From: Segatella copri
GTDB lineage: Bacteria; Bacteroidota; Bacteroidia; Bacteroidales; Bacteroidaceae
Direction of reading: 5' to 3'
NCBI RefSeq assembly: GCF_026015295.1
Contig: NZ_JAPDUW010000001.1
Coordinates: forward strand, 3,576,501-3,640,500
DNA: 64,000 nt
Made by a program: the position numbers and the translations under genes. The notes under the pieces are model-generated. The model had not been told where the DNA came from. It did no database searches and worked only from the letters and a program-made list of their open reading frames with translations. Below, in pieces: positions 9,734-20,200 of this stretch (positions are counted from its first letter, which is position 1; each line of letters opens with the position of its first letter).

Positions 9734-11530
9734 ATGAAGAAAATATTATTTTCAACAATATTGGCTCTTGCTGCTACAGGAACAATGACGCTCACTACAT
9801 CTTGTGAGGATCAGCTTGACATTGAGCAGAAGGGTGTAATACTTACCGAGAACTTCTATAAGACCGATGCTGATGCAGAGGCAGCCCTCGTTGCTGCATA
9901 CGAAGGCTTTATGTGTAATGTGGTGGGACGTAACCACGATGGTGGTGGCCCAAGTATTTATACTCCATTGAAACTGATACTCAATGAGTGTGGAGACGAT
10001 GTGTTGGCAGCAGGTGCCAACTCTGGTGATAATACGTTTGGTATCATGCTCAATCAGTTCTATTATGATGCTGAGGCTGAAGTGCCAAAGCATATGTACA
10101 CAGGCCTCTATCACTCTGTATATACCTGTAACCTTGTACTCGATCACTTTGCCAAGGGTACTACCGCTGTGCAGAAACGTTGCGCCGCAGAGGCTCGTGT
10201 GCTTCGTGCTTATGATTATTTTCTGTTGGCTAATCTTTGGGGTACTCCACCATTGGTAACTAAAGCTCTGGATCCTTCTGCACAGCCTTTTAATTGTGAT
10301 AAGGATCCTGAGCATCCTATGAATCACCAACAGTTGATAGAGTGGATTGCGCAGGAATGTGAGAATGCTGCCAACGATTTGGATGAGCGTAAAAGTAAGG
10401 ATGACAAGGATGGAGCAGTGAAGGTAACCAAGGGCTTTGCATATGCTCTTGCCGGAAAGGCTTACCTTTTCGCCGGTAAATATGAAGAGGCTAAAATTGC
10501 CCTTAAAAAGGTTATAGACTCGGAAAAGTATGATCTTGTTCCTGGTGAGCAATATGCCGACAACTTCCATATCGAGGGTGATGCCAACGAGGAGAAGGTA
10601 TTTGAAATCAACTTCGAGTATAATACAGGTAAGTCCAATTGGGGTGGTATGATTCAGCGTTCTAGCTGGATGGAGACCAACTATTGGGATTGGCGTGCTG
10701 ATCACTTTGTGGTTTCTCCTAACAAGGTTTATTGTGGCGGCGTTGATGGCTGGGGTGGCCTTGGCGTGCCTCAGTGGTTTGGTGACGAATTCTATAAAAA
10801 TGATGGTGATCACTCTTATCGCTTGAATGCTACTTTAAAGCATATTGATGATGCGGTTTATCATATGCCTTACGGCAAGAAAGAAATCGATAATATGACT
10901 GACGAGCAGAAGAAAACCAGTGACAAGATTGGCATCAATGACCCTGTTCAGGGACTCTACGGCAACTCTACCTGGTTGGCGTTCAAGCAAATAATGAGAG
11001 CTCCTGATACTCAAGGCAAGAAATATGGTGATAACATTCGCTTGAATAATTATCTTGTCATGCGTTACGCTGAGGTTTTGCTCAATTATGCAGAGGCTTG
11101 TATTCAGACAGGCGATCTGGATGAAGCTAAGAAATATATCAATAAGATTCAGGAACGTGCTGGTTCCAAGACAGTCAGTGAAACTGTTGATATGGATGTG
11201 TTGATGAAAGAAAAGTCATATGAACTTTGGCTTGAAGGCTGTCGTTGGTTCGATATCATGCGATGGAATGATACAAAGGCCAAGGAGCGTTTGACTAAGG
11301 CTGGTACAGTCGTGCCACATTTGTTTGATAAGGTTTTCAGAGCTCCAAAGGCAGACGACCAGGATGTAACTTGGGAGCATGGATCAGAAGCAAACAGCCG
11401 TTTCTATACGACCAACACTCCTGAGACTAATTTCAAGGTAGGTTTCAAGGAGGGCAAGCATGAGTTCTTCCCTTATCCACAGACCGTGTTGGATAAGAAC
11501 CCTAACCTGAAGCAGAATCCTGGTTGGTAA
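9734..11530 (+). CDS. SusD/RagB-like surface glycan-binding lipoprotein
   Basis: The 598-residue protein has a lipoprotein signal with the acylated cysteine in LTTSCEDQ (about residue 24). The SusD pattern follows: an N-terminal tetratricopeptide-like helical part (AEARVLRAYDYFLLANLWG near 155-175), a variable central part, and a C-terminal RagB domain with VMRYAEVLLNYAEA and YELWLEGCRWFDIMRWND. It caps the SusC barrel and delivers oligosaccharide. It starts 19 bp after the susC stop and is followed by a terminator, so susC-susD form a two-gene unit. Nothing appears damaged. Confidence 0.95.
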   Translation: MKKILFSTILALAATGTMTLTTSCEDQLDIEQKGVILTENFYKTDADAEAALVAAYEGFMCNVVGRNHDGGGPSIYTPLKLILNECGDDVLAAGANSGDNTFGIMLNQFYYDAEAEVPKHMYTGLYHSVYTCNLVLDHFAKGTTAVQKRCAAEARVLRAYDYFLLANLWGTPPLVTKALDPSAQPFNCDKDPEHPMNHQQLIEWIAQECENAANDLDERKSKDDKDGAVKVTKGFAYALAGKAYLFAGKYEEAKIALKKVIDSEKYDLVPGEQYADNFHIEGDANEEKVFEINFEYNTGKSNWGGMIQRSSWMETNYWDWRADHFVVSPNKVYCGGVDGWGGLGVPQWFGDEFYKNDGDHSYRLNATLKHIDDAVYHMPYGKKEIDNMTDEQKKTSDKIGINDPVQGLYGNSTWLAFKQIMRAPDTQGKKYGDNIRLNNYLVMRYAEVLLNYAEACIQTGDLDEAKKYINKIQERAGSKTVSETVDMDVLMKEKSYELWLEGCRWFDIMRWNDTKAKERLTKAGTVVPHLFDKVFRAPKADDQDVTWEHGSEANSRFYTTNTPETNFKVGFKEGKHEFFPYPQTVLDKNPNLKQNPGW

Positions 11531-11593
11531 TCATGAAGTTGTTTTGTTAATATAGTGTTTTTAGTTTAAAGAACTATAGATTGTTTGACAATT

Positions 11594-11638
11594 AGGGGGT
11601 GTTTTGAAAAAAAGCACTCCCTTTTTTTCTTCTTTAAA
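11594..11638 (+). terminator. Terminator after susD
   Basis: AGGGGGTG and GCACTCCCT form a stem across a short A/T-rich loop, followed by a run of seven T. It lies 64 bp after the susD stop, at the left edge of the Rhs island. Confidence 0.75.
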
Positions 11639-11649
11639 GGAATTTGCAT

Positions 11650-12201
11650 ATGAAAACATGGATCATTAGAATAATGAAAAATTTAATTGTATTTATGCTG
11701 TTGTTTTGTATGCTTTCTTGTACACAGGAGAGAAGAGAACGACATATGGTTTCTTTTATAGTTAAAGACTTGGAAAGATATCCAATGGGTAAGAATTCTT
11801 ATTTGATTGTAAATTCTAAAGATGTACCAATATGGTATAATCGCATTAAAGGTTCATATTGGGTAGGTCCTTTTTATGAGGATTTGATACAATCTCCTTT
11901 TGGATTCTCTTTTTCTAGTGGAAATGTATACAAAATTGCAGCTAGTGAGAATGTATATATGTTTGATAAACATATGAAAAGCAAAGATACTATCTCGATT
12001 TGTTATGCTGTTCGGGATTCTGTACCAATTGTTAATTCTGAAAATGCTAGTGATACGATGTTTATCAATAAAACTCCATTTATTAATTATACCAAAAGAG
12101 CAAGGATGTATAAAAGACATCGAGATAGTGTTTGGGTTAATTATCAACCCGATACGCTTGTAATGCCTAAAATTAAACGAGATACATTAATAGAAAAATA
12201 A
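11650..12201 (+). CDS. Small lipoprotein, paralog of the putative Rhs-linked immunity lipoprotein
   Basis: The product has a lipoprotein signal (VFMLLFCMLSCTQ). It is clearly related to the protein at 20439-20948: both share YLIxNS, a PIW motif, YWVGPFY in the middle, and NxQPDTLVMP near the end. Length is about 183 residues from ATG 11650, chosen because AAGG sits 9 bp upstream; an inner ATG at 11674 is also possible. Function is not known for this family. Its position beside an Rhs fragment and its relation to the lipoprotein directly coupled to the Rhs toxin gene suggest an immunity protein left from another toxin cassette. No promoter was found; it may be read through from susCD. Confidence 0.65.
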   Translation: MKTWIIRIMKNLIVFMLLFCMLSCTQERRERHMVSFIVKDLERYPMGKNSYLIVNSKDVPIWYNRIKGSYWVGPFYEDLIQSPFGFSFSSGNVYKIAASENVYMFDKHMKSKDTISICYAVRDSVPIVNSENASDTMFINKTPFINYTKRARMYKRHRDSVWVNYQPDTLVMPKIKRDTLIEK

Positions 12202-12217
12202 TATAGTTTATCGTCTT

Positions 12218-12538
12218 ATGAAAAGATTTATAATACTTGTAGTATTCAAGGATGGAGCAAATGCGGACGTGGAGTATTTCTATGATACCAATGGCGCATT
12301 GGTCAAGGACTTGAACAAGGGCATCAGCAATATAGAGTATGATATTCTTGGTAACTTGAAGTGCATCACTTTCTCTAATGGCTTCAAGACGGAATATATC
12401 TATGATGCCGCTGGATACAAGCTAAGAACCACCCATGAATCAGCCGTAACAAATACGACTGACTACATCAGTAATTTTATATTCGAAGATGGCAAACTGG
12501 ATAAGTATCTCTTTGATGGTGGTTATTGCTATATTTAA
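12218..12538 (+). pseudogene. Orphan Rhs core fragment
   Basis: After about 9 unrelated codons the frame matches the Rhs gene at 19160-19452 almost base for base (for example EYFYDTNGALVKDLNKG and YDILGNLKCITF). It stops after DGGYCYI, just where the full gene continues with the conserved Rhs end and the toxin tip. The piece therefore corresponds to the core segment before the tip. Its short start (MKRFIILVV) looks borrowed from another gene. It is unlikely to work alone but gives homology for recombination with the intact gene. Confidence 0.8.
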
Positions 12539-12562
12539 TTTGCAAAAACAATTATCGAAATG

Positions 12563-12812
12563 ATGAAAAAAATATGTTTTAATACTTTTGTTATGTATAC
12601 ATTTTTATATGTTATTTTCCCAATTGGTATATTGGATGCTGGATATAAACTATGGAGATTTATACTATATAGGCGAATCATTGTTTAGTCGTACTAAGAT
12701 AGGATATGATGCGGTGGAGAGCTTATATAACCAGATTATGTTTGGTATGTATTATAGTATTTTGTCATCAATTATTTTAATTTTATTGATTAGAAAATAT
12801 TACAAAAAATGA
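12563..12812 (+). pseudogene. Probable frameshifted small membrane protein
   Basis: Two overlapping frames together make a sensible two-helix membrane protein. The frame from ATG 12563 gives MKKICFNTFVMYTFLYVIF, a hydrophobic N-terminus, and stops near 12688. The other frame carries YGDLYYIGESLFSRTKIG and ends in a second hydrophobic helix (MYYSILSSIILILLIRKYYKK). A single-base shift around 12640-12665 would join them. In an Rhs island such proteins are often immunity proteins, so this may be a decayed one. No homolog is recognised by name. Confidence 0.45.
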
Positions 12813-13894
12813 TGTTTACAATGAATAGAAACCTGCTTTTTACAAGCTTGATGTTATGCTGTAGTGTAATGGCTATATCACAACAAGCCAAACTTTCTTG
12901 CTTCACCAATAATCTTATAGTTGGTGATAGTATCCGTTATGACTTAGTGGATATAGAAAAACTCTGTATCCCAGAGAATGATGAATCGACATGGGATTTC
13001 TCAAATCTTAAGTATTTGGGAAAGGAGAGAGAAGTGTCCTTCTATGGTAAGGATTCTGCAAAGGTTAGGATGATAGGGCAAGACGAGATGCTGGATTTCG
13101 TGCAAACTACAGCAGGCTTGTACTTGTCTCAGATACAGACATCCCTTGTGAAGATAGATTTCGTTGATACTTTTGAGTATCTTCGCTATCCCTTTGTTGC
13201 TAATGACTCCTTAGTGTGTAACATCAAAGGGCACGGAACTTATAGTTCAAAGATAAATTTTGTTCTGAGGGGAATAAGTAACACTAAGGCTATTGATATT
13301 GGAAAAATCATCCTTCCAGACAATGAATCTTTGTCCAATACCTTATTAATCAAGAGGAGTGTTAATGGAGTCATTATTCCTTTGAATGATAGCACGGAAG
13401 TAATGCCTAATGCCGAAAAGATGCAGTTGGAGGTTAATTCTTATGATTGGTATGCCCAAGGTTATCGCTATCCTGTGTTCAAGATATTGCTGGCATCTTT
13501 GAAAAATGCCAATCGAGAAATCTTGCAGAGAAAATATGCTTGCGTGGCCAATGTTGAGTGCTTCGAAAAGTTGGAAGATTCTGAAAATGTAAAGTTGCGA
13601 GCTGGGCAGCAAGGTAAGGAAACTCAAGAGCCGAAGACGTCTTCTCATATCACCTATCACGTAACGATTTCGGGTAAGCAATTGCACATAGCATATTCCT
13701 TGTCCTCAGACAGTCAGCTGCGGTTCGTGCTCAGTAACACATCAGGTATGCTCTTGAAGTCATTCAACCAGTATCAACCAGCAGGTGATGGATATGAGCA
13801 AGTAATAGATTTTGGCAATTTGCCACGAGGTGAATATGTCTTATATATTAATGTAAACAATCAGATGCTTTCAGAGAAAGTCTCCGTTGAGTAA
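12809..13894 (+). CDS. Exported protein with a sorting-domain-like C-terminus
   Basis: The protein has a signal peptide (LLFTSLMLCCSVMAISQQ) and about 360 residues. The body shows no domain I can name. The last 75 residues look like a Bacteroidota type IX secretion (Por) sorting domain: LRFVLSNTSGMLLKSF, then LPRGEYVLYINVNNQMLSEK and a short end. That would place it outside the cell. ATG 12809 overlaps the preceding TGA, while ATG 12821 (MNRNLLFTSL) gives a better signal peptide; both are possible. It is 24 bp before the large Rhs-like gene and probably in one operon with it. It may be an accessory to Rhs export or display; this is inference from position. Confidence 0.7.
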   Translation: MMFTMNRNLLFTSLMLCCSVMAISQQAKLSCFTNNLIVGDSIRYDLVDIEKLCIPENDESTWDFSNLKYLGKEREVSFYGKDSAKVRMIGQDEMLDFVQTTAGLYLSQIQTSLVKIDFVDTFEYLRYPFVANDSLVCNIKGHGTYSSKINFVLRGISNTKAIDIGKIILPDNESLSNTLLIKRSVNGVIIPLNDSTEVMPNAEKMQLEVNSYDWYAQGYRYPVFKILLASLKNANREILQRKYACVANVECFEKLEDSENVKLRAGQQGKETQEPKTSSHITYHVTISGKQLHIAYSLSSDSQLRFVLSNTSGMLLKSFNQYQPAGDGYEQVIDFGNLPRGEYVLYINVNNQMLSEKVSVE

Positions 13895-13918
13895 TTTAAC
13901 TATAATAATGCGTTTCTT

Positions 13919-16900
13919 ATGAAAAGTTTTATTTTCTATGATTTCTATTCAATGCAGCAGAGGAGTTGTAAAAATATACTCTGTTTGTTGTTTGTTGTTT
14001 GTTGCAATGTTCCATTTTCATTTTCCCAAGAAAACTCTTTGAGCATAGATAAGCTGTTACCAGATTTTAATCATCTGACTCCAGAGGCAGCTTCATTAGG
14101 AAAATATGGAACGATTGCGATGACAGAATATACAGGTACCCCGAACATTAGAATACCATTGCTTGAGGTGAAGTCTGGTGACGTATCATATCCAATAGAA
14201 CTATATTATGATGCCTCTGGAATAAAAGTGGAGCAAAATGCGACTTTCGTAGGCTTAGGATGGAACTTAAGTTGTGGTGGCTATATAAAACATATTGTTT
14301 GTGGACGCGATGATTTTCTGCAAACACCTAATAGTCCTCAAAGTTATTTTGAAAGCAATTTTCATGTGTACTCGGCTTATAGTCCTTTTTATGCCCATTA
14401 TATAGCTAATATGGGTATGGTTGTGTCGGGCTCATCTGTTGATATTTGTTTGCCACCAGGAAATGAAAAGCAGTATTTAATGTATTCTGATCTAGTCAGG
14501 GGATTTTATACTCCAGATGTTTTCCAAGGTAATTTTTGTGGAAACTCAGTATCGTTCTATATTGACAGGGAAAGGAATGTGGCAATCCCATTGGATGAGA
14601 ACACTAGCAAGTATAAAATTGTTATTTCTGATTTTCAATATCATTATCCTGCAAATATTATATTGACGGATGAACATGGCGTCACCTATGAGTTTGAGGC
14701 TTTTAAGGAATATTCGAATAAGGATTCATATTTTTTGACTCATATATACGGATTGGATGGAAAAAACGGTAAGAGCCATATAGAACTCCAGTATGTTCAG
14801 CATTTTATGAATTATAGTAAAGGTATGGGAAGCGTAAAGACCTTTTATTCACAAGCAAAGCTTGATGAAAAAAGCAATTATCCCAATGATATAGGAGGCC
14901 AAATGATGTCGCTTATGGGTGAGAATAAAACGTATATTAATACAACAGGTGATCCTTCTGGATTTTTTTACAAAGTATATCCTTCCAAGATAATCACTTG
15001 TCGTGATTCTGTCAGTTTTAGCATAGCAGATAGAATGGATTTAGATGGTGCAAAATCAATTGCCGGCATTGTAAGAAAATCTACTGTTAGGGGCAATGTT
15101 CTTGACAGAATATCTTTTAGTTATGATTATTTTAAAGAATCTTCTCCTCAGAATGGAACTTCTGGTAAACGTCTGAAACTTACAGGGGTAAAGGTTAACT
15201 CTAAAATATATGAGCTGGCTTATGAAAATTCAGAACTGCCTTCTCCTAGAAGCCTTTCTCAGGATTACTGGGGGTATTTTAATGGTATTGATAATGGTCG
15301 TACATTATGTGGCTCGCCAAGGTATAGCTTACAAGGTGAATTGGTGAACCCCGTATCTTATCTGGGTAATGCCAATCGTTATGCATCGGAAAAATATTCT
15401 AAGGTAGGAGTGTTGACTAAACTCACATATCCAACAGGCGGCTATTCATGTTTTGAATATGAGCCTAATCGCTTTGATGACGAATATTACTATCCGGATG
15501 CAGCCGATAGGTTTGTTGTTTCTGTTGTTGGGTGTAGTGCCAATGCTTATGGTACTGGAGGATTTAGTCATCAAAAGAAGGAAATCACAGTGACGGAAAC
15601 AACAGAATATAGCTTTCGTGTTTCTTTGTATACCCCAGACTTGAACAGATATACAGCAAAAGCTTGTTTGAAAAATGAGGATACAGGTGAGATTATTAAA
15701 AGCTATTCAACTTCTGATTTTTCGATTGGAAGTCCGTATGGCAACACCATGCGATTGACATTGGCTCCAGGAAAATACTCTTTGGAGGTTGAGGTGCCGG
15801 AGTGCAAAGGTTCTTCGATACCTGTGGCAGAATGTTCCTTAAGTTATCAGATAGTAAAAGTAAGTGATACTTCTGGAAGAGAAAAAGGAGGAATGTCACT
15901 TGGCGCAGGTTTACGAATTAAGAATATCAAAAATTATGATTCAACTAATGAATTGCTTGGTGAAACCAGATATGAATATCAAAACGGCAAGTTGTTGATA
16001 CCTACACAAAGATTGGAAAAACATTTTGTGGATTATTCATATATTGGTGTAAATGATCATGTGGAAAAATCCGTAAATGTTGCTTTCGATTATGCAAGTT
16101 CTGAACCAAGTTATTCTTACATATGCTCGTTGAGTAATCCGGCAATGGTTGGCTATTCTAAAGTCACTAAATATGACTTAGATTCTTCTGGCATGTTGTT
16201 GAAAAAGACTTTGACAGAGTATTATAACCAAGGGTATAGTCTGGACAATAGTATCAATGCGAGGGTTAATAATGCTTTCTTTTATAATTCGAAGGGTTAT
16301 TTGAATGGAAAAATAAAAAGTGAAACGGTGTTTTCTACAGATGGCATGCCTTTGCGTAAGTTGGAGTATTCGTATGATAAGAAAGAGTTGGGATATGCCT
16401 TGTTTCCAAAATGTGTGCCTACTCATCTGCCAAGTCGATCCCTAACAGTAGGAAAATTTGATTTAGCTATATTGAGGAAACCTATAGAATGGTGTTATCT
16501 TACAAGGGCAAAAGAAATCAATTATGAACAGGGAAATGTCAAGCTCGCCAAAGACATAAACTATTCGTATAATCAACAAAATATGCAAATATCGTTAGAA
16601 AATATTGCAGATGAGTATGGGAAACAAACGGCTGCTACGTATTATTGGTATCCGTGTGATGATAAATCAGCAGGCTCGGCTTTACTTGTTGACAAGCATT
16701 GCATGAGCAAAATCACAGGGCAAGAGTTCTATCGTAATGGTACTTTTACTGGAGGCGGACGATATGATTTTACACAATCAAATGGATTGCCTGTAATAAA
16801 TAAGTGCTATTCGATAATACCTAGCAGAACTTTGGTGACAGAAGCTACTGTTGATGCTTATGATGAGCATGGTAATATATTGCAATATGAGGGAAAGGAT

Positions 16901-17245
16901 GGTGTGCCTGTAACATTGCTATGGTCTTATAATTATCAATGTCCTGTTATGAAAATCGTAGGGGTGACCTATGCAGAAATGAAAGGTCTCTCAAGTTATG
17001 TCGCATCATTGGGTGGTCGGAATTACTTATCAAAAAGTATGCTGCTGTCTATTTATGAGGCTGCGCGAAATAAGGGATGCCAAACGACAGCTTATGTGTA
17101 TGATGAACGTTTGAATATATCGTCTGTCATCAATCCAAATGGATACGAAACGAGTTATTCCTACGACTCGGAAGGCAGGTTGGAAAGCGTTAGAGATCAT
17201 ATTGGTGTTTTGCATGGATATTCATATAATTTCAAACAAAGATGA
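13919..17245 (+). CDS. Large exported SpvB/Rhs-like protein, partner of the Rhs toxin
   Basis: The 1108-residue product begins with a hydrophobic export signal (CLLFVVCCNVPFSFSQ) and then the Bacteroidota SpvB/Rhs-like N-terminal pattern, including PIELYYDASGIKVEQNA and FVGLGWNLSCGGYI (GLGWxL motif, near residues 100-125). YD-type repeats appear toward the end (VDAYDEHGNILQYEG, AYVYDERLNISSVINPNG, SYSYDSEGRLESV). No toxin tip follows. Its stop overlaps the start of the Rhs gene by ATGA, so the two are translated together. In Tc toxins an SpvB-type protein and an Rhs-type protein together form the cocoon that holds the toxin; the same division of labour is plausible here but not shown. Confidence 0.8.
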   Translation: MKSFIFYDFYSMQQRSCKNILCLLFVVCCNVPFSFSQENSLSIDKLLPDFNHLTPEAASLGKYGTIAMTEYTGTPNIRIPLLEVKSGDVSYPIELYYDASGIKVEQNATFVGLGWNLSCGGYIKHIVCGRDDFLQTPNSPQSYFESNFHVYSAYSPFYAHYIANMGMVVSGSSVDICLPPGNEKQYLMYSDLVRGFYTPDVFQGNFCGNSVSFYIDRERNVAIPLDENTSKYKIVISDFQYHYPANIILTDEHGVTYEFEAFKEYSNKDSYFLTHIYGLDGKNGKSHIELQYVQHFMNYSKGMGSVKTFYSQAKLDEKSNYPNDIGGQMMSLMGENKTYINTTGDPSGFFYKVYPSKIITCRDSVSFSIADRMDLDGAKSIAGIVRKSTVRGNVLDRISFSYDYFKESSPQNGTSGKRLKLTGVKVNSKIYELAYENSELPSPRSLSQDYWGYFNGIDNGRTLCGSPRYSLQGELVNPVSYLGNANRYASEKYSKVGVLTKLTYPTGGYSCFEYEPNRFDDEYYYPDAADRFVVSVVGCSANAYGTGGFSHQKKEITVTETTEYSFRVSLYTPDLNRYTAKACLKNEDTGEIIKSYSTSDFSIGSPYGNTMRLTLAPGKYSLEVEVPECKGSSIPVAECSLSYQIVKVSDTSGREKGGMSLGAGLRIKNIKNYDSTNELLGETRYEYQNGKLLIPTQRLEKHFVDYSYIGVNDHVEKSVNVAFDYASSEPSYSYICSLSNPAMVGYSKVTKYDLDSSGMLLKKTLTEYYNQGYSLDNSINARVNNAFFYNSKGYLNGKIKSETVFSTDGMPLRKLEYSYDKKELGYALFPKCVPTHLPSRSLTVGKFDLAILRKPIEWCYLTRAKEINYEQGNVKLAKDINYSYNQQNMQISLENIADEYGKQTAATYYWYPCDDKSAGSALLVDKHCMSKITGQEFYRNGTFTGGGRYDFTQSNGLPVINKCYSIIPSRTLVTEATVDAYDEHGNILQYEGKDGVPVTLLWSYNYQCPVMKIVGVTYAEMKGLSSYVASLGGRNYLSKSMLLSIYEAARNKGCQTTAYVYDERLNISSVINPNGYETSYSYDSEGRLESVRDHIGVLHGYSYNFKQR

Positions 17246-20200
17246 GAATAATAAGAATTGTAAGTATGTTGCTTCTTCTTTGTGCCTTGACCATTTCTTC
17301 CAAGGCACAAAGTCCTACTCAAAACTATGTGATGAGTAAGGAGGTGCTTGACGTGGACGGAACTCACGCCATAACGACTGTTACGTATTATGATGGTTTG
17401 GGGAATCCTGTGGAGACTGCAACCAATGGGCTTGGTGGTACAGGAAAGTATGCCTATACATTACAGGAACATGATGCGCTTGGCAGGGAAAAGCAGAGCT
17501 GGCTTCCTGGAACAGCGCAGTCAGGTTGCTCCTTCGTGTCCCCCTCTGAACTGTCTTCCTCTCTCATAGCTTTTCATAACGACCAAAATCCGTACTCATT
17601 GAATCGTTATGATGTCTTGGATAGACAAATCTCCACATTAGGGGCAGGTGAGTCATGGCACAAGGCGAAGAAGTCTGTAAACCAACGCTACAGTTCGAAT
17701 GAATCGAATAGCGTGAAACGTTATCAAGTGAGTGGGTCGGGTACTTTAGAGGAAAATGGCTATTATGCAGCCAAATCCCTTTCTATGTTGGAAGAGACAG
17801 ATGAAGATGGAAAAACTAAGCAGACCTTTAGCGATTTATTTGGTCATAAGGTGTTGGAACGTAGGGATGGAAACAACGACACCTATTATATATATGACAA
17901 TATCGGTCGGCTTCGCTATGTGCTTTCTCCGTCTTATCAGGAATATTCAGATTTGCAAAAGTTTGGCTATGAGTATCGTTATGACAAATATGGCAGATGT
18001 GTGTGGAAACGTCTGCCAGGTTGTGAATATCAACAAATGTGGTATGATGCGGCCGACAACTTGATGTTCTCTCAAGATGGCGAACAACGCAAGAAGGGGT
18101 TGTTCGTGTTCTACCTCTATGACAAAATGAAACGCGAGGTTCTCATGGGTACGACAACCAGCATGAATGCCTCATGCACTTCTGCTTTGGCTACTTATGG
18201 AGAGCTGTCCTCGGGCTTGTGCAACAGTGGCTACACCCCATTAGGAAACTTAGGTCTTAGGAATGAACAGCTTCTAAGCGCCAAGTATTATGACAGCTAT
18301 AGTTTTTTGAATCGTCAGATGGTCAAGAAGCTGACCTCGAAAAGTTTGTCAGCGAAGACTTCTGGTTTGCAGGAATCCTACAATATTGGCTCACAAACAG
18401 GTATTGTGACACGAAACACGGATGGTGACCTCTTGGCTTCCGTGTCCTACCATGACTTGCGTGGGTTGGTCGTTGAGTCAATGCAGATCAAGCCTGATGA
18501 AGTATTTTTGAGGCAATCCATCAAGTATAGTTTTACAAGAAAACCAATTGAAGTCAAGGCGGAATTGACGAAAGGCGACATGACAAAGAATGTTACTCAG
18601 CTGTATGTTTATAATCCAAACAATGATAAAATCGAGACAATGACAATACAAGTTGGAAATGTAACAAGGACAGTGGCATCGTATAGCTATGATGACATCG
18701 GAAGGCTCGTCTCTGTCAATCGAAGCGGCAACGCTGGCAGCGTGCATTACGCCTACAATATCCGCAACTGGCTTAAGGAGACGAAGTCAGACAGATTCAA
18801 GCAGAATCTGTATTATGAGTCCACAAAGGAAAATCCATGCTTCAATGGCAACATCAGCCGTATGCAATGGCAATCAAGCAAGGACAATGTGCTCCGTGGC
18901 TATGACTTCATCTATGATGGCTTGAACCGCTTGGAGGAATCTGCCTATGGAGAGGGGGCGGACTTGAGCCAGAGCAAGAGCCATTACTCCGAGCATGTGT
19001 TGTCATATTCTCCGAATGGCTCCATCGAGCGATTGCAGCGATATGGCAAGAAGAACAATGGGTCGTTTGGTCTCATTGACGACTTGACGTATGCGTATAA
19101 TGGCAATCAGATCAAGTCGATTTCAGACAAAGCAGGTAGTCTGCTGTATGATGGCTCCTTTGATTTCAAGGATGGAGCCGATGCGGACGTGGAGTATTTC
19201 TATGATGCCAATGGCGCATTGGTCAAGGACTTGAACAAGGGTATCAGCAATATAGAGTATGATGTCCTGGGCAACTTGAAGTGTATCACCTTCAATAATG
19301 GCTTCAAGACGAAGTATGTCTATGATGCAGCTGGCAATAAGCTGCGAACCACCCATGAGTCAGTCGTGACAAACACGACCGACTACATCGGTAACTTCAT
19401 ATTTGAAAATGGTAAGCTTGACAAGTATCTCTTCGATGGTGGCTATTGTTCCTTCGACAATAGCCAGAATCCTACGTTCCATTATTACGAGAAAGACCAT
19501 CTTGGCAGCGTAAGAATGGTTGTAAACGAGAAAGGTACAATAGAGCAGGTAAACCATTACTATCCATTCGGAGGTGTATATGGTGATTTGTCATACAATG
19601 CAGAAATCCAGAAAAGCAAATACATTGGTAAGGAATTCGACCATATGTATGGTTTGGACTGGTATGACCATGGTGCAAGAATGTATGATGCGGCTGGCTT
19701 GTTTTGGGATAGAAAGGATCCTTTGTTTAGTAAATATTATTCTTTAAGTCCATATTTGTATTGTGGAAATAATCCCGTATTGTATCTCGATATAGATGGC
19801 TTGGATTGGTATCAAGAAAATGGGCTTTACTTGTATTCGCCAGACGTGCACTCTGGTAAGAACTTGAAGAAAGGGCAAATATATATGGGTAGTTCTTTTA
19901 CCACAGGCAAGGGAAGTAATTTAGCTACTTATAATAATGATGGTAGTGTTATGTTTGCAAATGAAACTCAGGCATATAACTATATATGGCAAAAAGCAAA
20001 TTATAAGAAGCGTGAAGTTGGAGGCTTCTTGTTGCAAAACAACAAAGTGTTAGTATTGCCTGATTATAAAAATGACGCTACGACGACAAAGCTGAATGCT
20101 TATGAAGGATATTCTTTTCAAGGGCGAATCCTTTCAAATAAATTAGGACGTTATACTGTAAAAGCCCAAATACATAGTCATCAGAACCGTTTCACTTCCG

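Noticed and set aside
9752..10813. Minus-strand open frame of 353 codons
   Set aside because: It is opposite susD, with no ribosome site or domain pattern.
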